Assembly: GCA_964017145.1 (NCBI GenBank)
Contig: OZ024843.1
Coordinates: 1 to 64,000 of the forward strand
Direction: 5' to 3'
DNA: 64,000 bases
From: Agrocybe praecox
Taxonomy: Eukaryota > Basidiomycota > Agaricomycetes > Agaricales > Agrocybaceae
Shown one piece after another: positions 59,130-64,000 of the stretch. The first letter of the stretch is position 1; every line of letters begins with the position of its first letter. The position numbers and the translations under genes are program-made. The notes beneath the pieces were generated by a model. That model saw nothing but the letters and a program-made list of their open reading frames with translations, searched no databases and had not been told where the DNA came from.

Positions 59130-60062
59130 CATCATGCAAAGCCCAGGCCATCAAGCGGCTGTGCAACCATCATTCCAAACACATGATTCGATGTCACATG
59201 CCTATCACAAGTCACTATGAGTCACAGGAACTGATACATCAACAACGCGGCTATGCTAAGGTTACATTCGCCAAATATAGCAATCCATCAGCTGGAAATA
59301 GCTCGATTCCTTCCATCCGTCAATTTCACTAATCGTCAAGTCAACTATGATCGATTTATCATTCAAGAAGATGTGCTTGGTCATTCTTTGCTGCGCATTA
59401 GTCAATTTTTTTATTTATTACTCATTCTTATTCATTTCTTAGTCATTTCATCAAGCGATGGACAGTTTTCTCCTTCTTTTCCATCATTTCAACCCATTCC
59501 TTTGTCATTCCTGACTCACTCGCTCAGTCAGCCTATTCATTTAACCCCTTATTCTTTGTCATTCGTTTCAACCTTACTTGTCATTGATTACTCATGCCTT
59601 GCAGGATTTGTAGTATAAAAGCTAGTTAGATCCTGTAAAGTAGACAAGAAGTACACCCCTTTCATAGGACAATTGTACCGATTCAAGCAGTTATCTTTCA
59701 GTTCAGTATTCGTTCAGTCAATCTTCAGTCTCGGCAGTCAATTCTATAGCTTGGAAAACGTTCCAAGCTTCGATTATTCTCTTCTTTTTCGACGTTTACT
59801 CTGATTTCAAAGTGGAATACATTGACTTTGATTTCTACTCTCTTATTTGATATCAAACTTTTGTCTAGGACAAAAGCTCATCACAAACCTTTAAAGCTAT
59901 ACAATCTTTACACTAACAAACCATTCCTAGGAACGAAGTAACTTTATTCCCACCCCCGAACTCACAGGGAGAGAGTCGTCTTATCTAGGTCTAGCCCACT
60001 CTTTCTCTGGATTTTGTTGTTGGTTGTGTTTTGTGTGATTGTCAAAGCATAAATCACCGACA
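59130..60062 (+). mobile_element. LTR-like tract
   Basis: CT- and ATTCATTC-rich, with a TATA box (GTATAAAAGCTAG at about 59613) and no coding frame of note. At the right it ends against HMG4, whose homology stops near 60075. ...CACCGACA at 60055-60062 is followed by GAAAAA, and GAAAAA also precedes TGTCTTCCC at 58648. TGT...ACA ends with a short duplication would fit a solo LTR of 1.4 kb that includes the upstream ORF. The match is short and A-rich, so the boundaries are tentative. Confidence 0.35.
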
Positions 60063-60069
60063 GAAAAAT

Positions 60070-62649
60070 CGTCTTTCAGCGGTACGAGAAGTTACGGTGA
60101 CATTTGATCCATTGGCTCACAACTGCTGGTTGGTATTTGGCTTTCAAAGAACCGTTATCTTTTGTAAAGAGGCTGTTCTCCATTTCCTTCCATTGTTCGA
60201 CCATGTCCGACCATTCCTTACCAAACTCACAAGACCTTTGCCTCTCTCGTTGGATTGAGACGGTGAAGTCTGCAACATGGACGATGGCAGTGGCACCAAA
60301 CCAGGTGTAGGCGAATGTAGCGGCGTTATGACAGGCGTATTGCTGCGAGAAAATTTGTGGGACGGGGTCAGAGGCTTGGCAAGAGTATTGCTGGTGGGTG
60401 TGGGGATGCCTTCGGTAGTGAACTTGACAACATTGGCACTGAATACAGCGCCATTGGTAAGGTAGGGGCTACGAGAACCCAGCTAGCTTATGTAATCAGA
60501 AAATACCTTTACTGACGACGCCTTGGGTATTGGGCACACAGCACTTTTCATGAATATTGGAACTAGAATATATATGTATCGATTTTATCTACGTTTCCTA
60601 GCTTTTACTTCTCAAAAATATGGTTTCAAAAAAAAGATATTTCAAAAAAGAAAATTTGTCAAAAAGGTTGTAAAATGTCCTAAAAGTGAATTTAAGAAAG
60701 TAAAAAAAAAATTCGCGATTTTGACCTATACATTTTGCCGCTTACATACACATATCACATGACAAAATCTTACCAATCATTTCCAAATTAGGTATGCAAC
60801 CCAGGCAGCTCAGTTTATCAGTGCGCACGGACACAGCCTTACTGGCCCCGAGGCCGCTTGGGCAAACCAAAGATGTCATGGTCATCGTACCTTACCACCC
60901 AAGCTGGCAGAAAAACTTAAAGAAGAACACGAAAAAAAATATTCATGTTAGAAAATCATCTTAAGTACATTTTTGGTCTATCTGGGACTTTTATTTTTTT
61001 TGTTTTTCTGAACCGCACATTTTGCCGCTCTTGGCGCTTACATAATACACTTACATAAGCTAGCCGGGTTCTCATGGTCCCTATCTTAGTGGGTACAACA
61101 TTGGTGGCAGGTACAGCACCATTGGTGGCAGGTACAGCATTGGTGGTGGGTACAGTGTCATTGGTGGCGGGTTCAACGTTGGTGGTGGATACAACAGGCA
61201 GGTCCTCGGCAGTACCACCTTGTGGCAACTGGTTGGATGTATTGGGAAGGCCGTTTGTTGTTATAAGGTTCGCACCAGAGCTAACAGGATCACAATTAGC
61301 GGAAGAGGTTTCGCCAGGGGAGGGTGATTTCGAGAGGAATAGGTTCAATCCAGGAGTGGGGATGGCAGTAATCAGGACCCCTTCGTTGAGTTCCAAACCG
61401 AGTGACTCCAACGTAGAGAGGGAGTTGTCATTGGATTTCAAAGCACAAGCTCAGCATTCATCAAAAGCTGCAAAATAGAACAGAATGTGAGTAAAGTATA
61501 GAAGGAATAGGAACTAAAGAGGACTTACAGAAGCATTTTTGCAAAAAGGAACCGAAAATTGGGAGAATAACATCCTTGTACCGTTGTCGTTCGACCTCTC
61601 CAAATGTCGCCTTTACGTCTCTGGTAGTAGTGCCTACATGTAGACTAATTAAAGTAAATATCATAACGAAGCAAGTTTAAGTTGAAGAAATATGCACCTG
61701 AGGACATTGAGCCTCCCGCACTGTGCTGGTTCCGGTCCACCACACATCAGAGTGAAATTCCACCCTGTGCTAGATGACACAGTTTCGAGGATGGGCTGCA
61801 GGACTTGTACCAAGCTTTGAATGGCCCTGAAAAACGATAAGAGTAAATAATGTAGTAGACGTAACTGACGTACCACTGACGATCCTCCGGGGCCGTTGAA
61901 AAGTCTCCTTCATTTTCGAGTTTCCACTGTTCCAATTTAAGGATGAGTTCGGTCTTCACCCTAGCCTCCCAAGCCGAGTGTTCTTCGCTGCTAAGTGAAT
62001 TGAACATTTGCTTCTCAATTTTGTCGTGCAGGGAAACGTATTGATGCTGATCGTACCCATTCGCCTGGACAATGACTTTGAGTCTCTCTTCAATTTCTTT
62101 CCAATGATCAACGCGCCATGCATTAACTGCGCTCTTGCAGCGTGGACGGGCAGAATCCTTCCCTGAGAGCTTTCCGAGCAACGCCCTAACAGGATTAGCA
62201 GCCAGATCCTTCAAGTCGTCGTCGTGGTCCTTCATATATCGGTAACAAAACCAACGCTTGATTTGCTGCGAATGCCGAAGAATCAATTAGAGATCACATG
62301 ACTAATCCGAAACAGGAAGTAGTACAGGACTTACATCCTTGCGAAACTTGATCAGCGTTTGACAAGCTTCGAATGCTTCCAAAGCTTTGTCGTACTCTTG
62401 CTTGGACATTATCTCCGGGTCTGGAGGACAAACATCTGGGTCTGGTGAATCGTCATTTACAGCAGCTAGGAACTCGGCCGTCGGCTCGTCATCATGTGGT
62501 AAGTCTATTGGATATCTCTTGAAGTACTGGTGCATAATGAGTGAGAGTGCTTCGACGACATAGTTTCCCTCAACACCCTCTGTGTAAGCCGCCTTCTCTC
62601 CTATAAGAAACTCTTTTCTTGAACCACAAAAAGTTCCTGGGTTGACCAT
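60070..62649 (-). pseudogene. HMG-domain accessory protein of copy 4 (HMG4), broken
   Basis: Start ATG at 62647-62649 (MVNPGTFCGSRKEFL). Blocks as HMG1: YFKRYPIDLPHDDEPTAEFL, FEACQTLIKFRKD, HMG box RCKSAVNAWRVDHWKEIEER to NSLSSEEHSAWEARVKTE, TGWNFTLMCGGPEPAQCGR, FGSFLQKCF, LESLGLELNEGV, and a VPATN-type short tandem repeat. The frame is cut at 61073 by a 601-bp element and goes on at 60472 (SNTPVITPLHSPTP, FGKEWSDMVEQWKEME, SLKAKYQPAVVSQWIKC) as far as about 60075, where homology ends. About 80 C-terminal residues are missing. Confidence 0.85.
60473..61073. mobile_element. 601-bp MITE-like element in HMG4
   Basis: The ends are 23-bp inverted repeats with one mismatch, starting GAGAACCCAGCTAGCTTATG on the left and GAGAACCCGGCTAGCTTATG on the right (reverse strand). 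The interior is AT-rich and non-coding. TTTTGCCGCTTACATA-type sequence occurs near both ends (60732, and 61018 with an 8-bp interruption). HMG4 homology lies on both sides. I see no convincing target duplication. Confidence 0.88.
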
Positions 62650-63047
62650 TGGCAAACAGATGTGGAAATGGATGAAGAAATGGAAACAAGGGACATAGGA
62701 ATGGTGGGGTATCGGCGGTCGAAGAGGCTTAGAAATGACATGACCATCCCTCTGCAAATAAATAGAAGGTAAGTCTCGATATTGCGTACGTACATTATTT
62801 GGTCCGTGGTTTATCGTGCCGTTTAACAGATCTGGAAACATCATGGATCTTCAAATCGTTCAAGTCGCGTATCGAAGATCAATTTTTTTTACAAGCGATT
62901 TACGTAGGTCAAACACTCAAATGTGGTTAAATAGCTGACCAAAACGACGCTTTCTGACAGGAAATCATACGCTGCCTTTGTCTCTTTCCCCCACTCAACA
63001 AGCTATCAAATCGCTCTCGTATCGTCTCACCTCCTCCTGCCTTTATT

Positions 63048-63918
63048 ATGCCTGAAAAGTCTAGCAATAAATGTATGTCATCGCTGCTCTATTCAAATGG
63101 ATCACACTGACGAAATACACAGAAAACAAATCTCATTCCGGTAACAGTAAGTCCTGTCTATTTTTATTATTTTATTTTCTGTTGATTACCTCCTTTATAG
63201 ATGCTCGTGGGTGTGGAGATCCACCTTCCATCAACTATTCCGATTTGTTGGAGCCCAATCCAACCGACATGTGCGCTCCAGAAACAGGGGAAAACCACTA
63301 CTGGGTCTTCATTGAAGGGAATGTGGTCGGCATCATCTACAGCCCTCGGTATGTTTCACTTATTTTCCCTTTTCCCGTACCTTTCACTTACTTATTAATT
63401 TTTTGCACAGACAATTAGTGCGTATCTGCCTTGTTAGTCACACGGCGATCTCGATGTGTCGATTCGATACTTGGAGGAGCGCAAAACTGTACTACACCTG
63501 TCAATACTACCTTGGTCAAGTTCGCCTCACTCCCGCTGTCCCTGGCATGAGAAGGAAACCCATCAGCCATCCGGATACCCCCACTCGTCTTGCTCCTGTT
63601 TCCAAAGAACCGCCGACTGCAAAATCTTCTCATCCACAGCAGAACAAAGAGCCCAAGTCTTTGGCTTGTCCCGAATCTACTCTCATCACCCGTCCATCTC
63701 CACTAACAGTTTCTGTTGGAAGTCGATAACGCAAGGCTCGCGTTCTTGTTACTGATGCCTCCGAAATCGATGACGACATCCCTGATGACACCTACGTGAT
63801 TCAATTGGGGGGTATCGGACCTAGAGGACCAAGGATTCCACAGACCCCAGACGACTCAGTCAATCGTCCCATTTCTATTACCTCAGGCAAGAAGCGCGAC
63901 TGCTATTCAATCAGCTCC
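63048..63918 (+). pseudogene. Accessory protein X of copy 4 (X4), 5' part
   Basis: Start ATG at 63048 (MPEKSSNK). N-domain: GENHYWVFIEGNVVGIIYSP, intron (about 63349-63411), RQLVRICLVSHTAISMCRFD, SAKLYYTCQYYLGQVRLTPA. After a linker, GSR then TAA (63727-63729) and, in the same frame, RKARVLVTDASEIDDDIPDD, TYVIQLGGIGPRGPR and GKKRDCYSISS, matching X1. Homology stops at about 63912, at a palindromic junction. HMG4 and X4 are divergent with about 400 bp between starts, as in copy 1. Confidence 0.82.
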
Positions 63919-64000
63919 ACCTGTATATGTTAATATCATATATAATATACAGGCGGTTGCCTAAATGGCTGATAAATGCATACAGGCAGTTACCTACCTT
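63908..64000. other. Palindromic junction truncating X4 (edge of an insertion?)
   Basis: CCTGTATATG and CATATATAATATACAGG around 63910-63952 form an imperfect palindrome. It is followed by GGCGGTTGCCTAAATGGC, and ACAGGCAGTTACC repeats the theme near 63983. X4 homology ends at its left edge, so this may be the start of another element that continues beyond the window. Confidence 0.45.

Noticed and set aside
61074..61478. 134-residue plus frame (VAGTAPLVAGTALVVGT)
   Set aside because: Antisense shadow of the VPATN-type short repeat in HMG4.

Overview
The window looks like a transposon-dense, repeat-rich stretch of a mushroom-forming basidiomycete (Agaricomycete) genome. The evidence is short (about 50-65 bp) GT-AG introns in almost every gene, several KDZ (Kyakuja-Dileera-Zisupton) transposase genes with cysteine-cluster N-termini, linked TET/JBP-type dioxygenase genes, divergent HMG-box genes, and an OrsD-type zinc-finger gene. 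KDZ elements carrying TET/JBP and HMG genes are a described basidiomycete transposon class. No ordinary housekeeping gene is clearly intact here.

Layout. 1-4.5 kb: a decayed GH31 alpha-glucosidase and an unrecognised coiled-coil ORF between two direct repeats of about 150 bp. 4.5-8.6 kb: one apparently intact seven-exon gene (1249 residues by my splice model) with OrsD-like zinc fingers and a C-terminus that may be a diverged tyrosine-recombinase fold. 8.6-12.8 kb: no clear gene. 12.8-15.0 kb: divergent remnants of a KDZ transposase and an HMG-type gene. 15-50.5 kb: a nested transposon complex. 50.6-58.2 kb: a third, truncated KDZ-TET copy in reverse orientation. 58.2-60.1 kb: an unrecognised ORF and an LTR-like tract. 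60.1-64 kb: part of a fourth copy, running off the window.

The nested complex. Copy 1 has the order KDZ(-) / TET(+) / small basic protein Y(+) / acidic-Pro-rich protein X(-) / HMG protein(+), between inverted repeats at 16.5-17.0 and 45.5-46.0 kb. A second full set (copy 2) sits inside the TET gene of copy 1. The insertion is exactly 24207-38880 (14,674 bp), with an 8-bp target duplication (CCTCGTTC) and imperfect terminal inverted repeats. The KDZ gene of copy 1 is also split by a 1,740-bp terminal-repeat element with a 6-bp duplication (CTCGGC). Copy 1 itself appears to sit within an older repeat whose arms are at 16.1-16.5 and 48.5-48.9 kb.

The four copies fall into two lineages by protein similarity: 1 with 4, and 2 with 3. 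Within copies KDZ/TET and HMG/X are divergent gene pairs. Nearly every long gene carries a stop or frameshift, and TGA dominates. Copy-to-copy comparison shows CGA-to-TGA and TGG-to-TGA directly, which points to C-to-T decay. Yet the 365-bp inverted repeats of copy 2 differ at only about three positions by eye. TET2 and the small Y2/Y3 genes are the best-preserved reading frames, though TET2 lacks a conserved N-terminal segment. All exon models and family calls come from reading the sequence; no database search was run.
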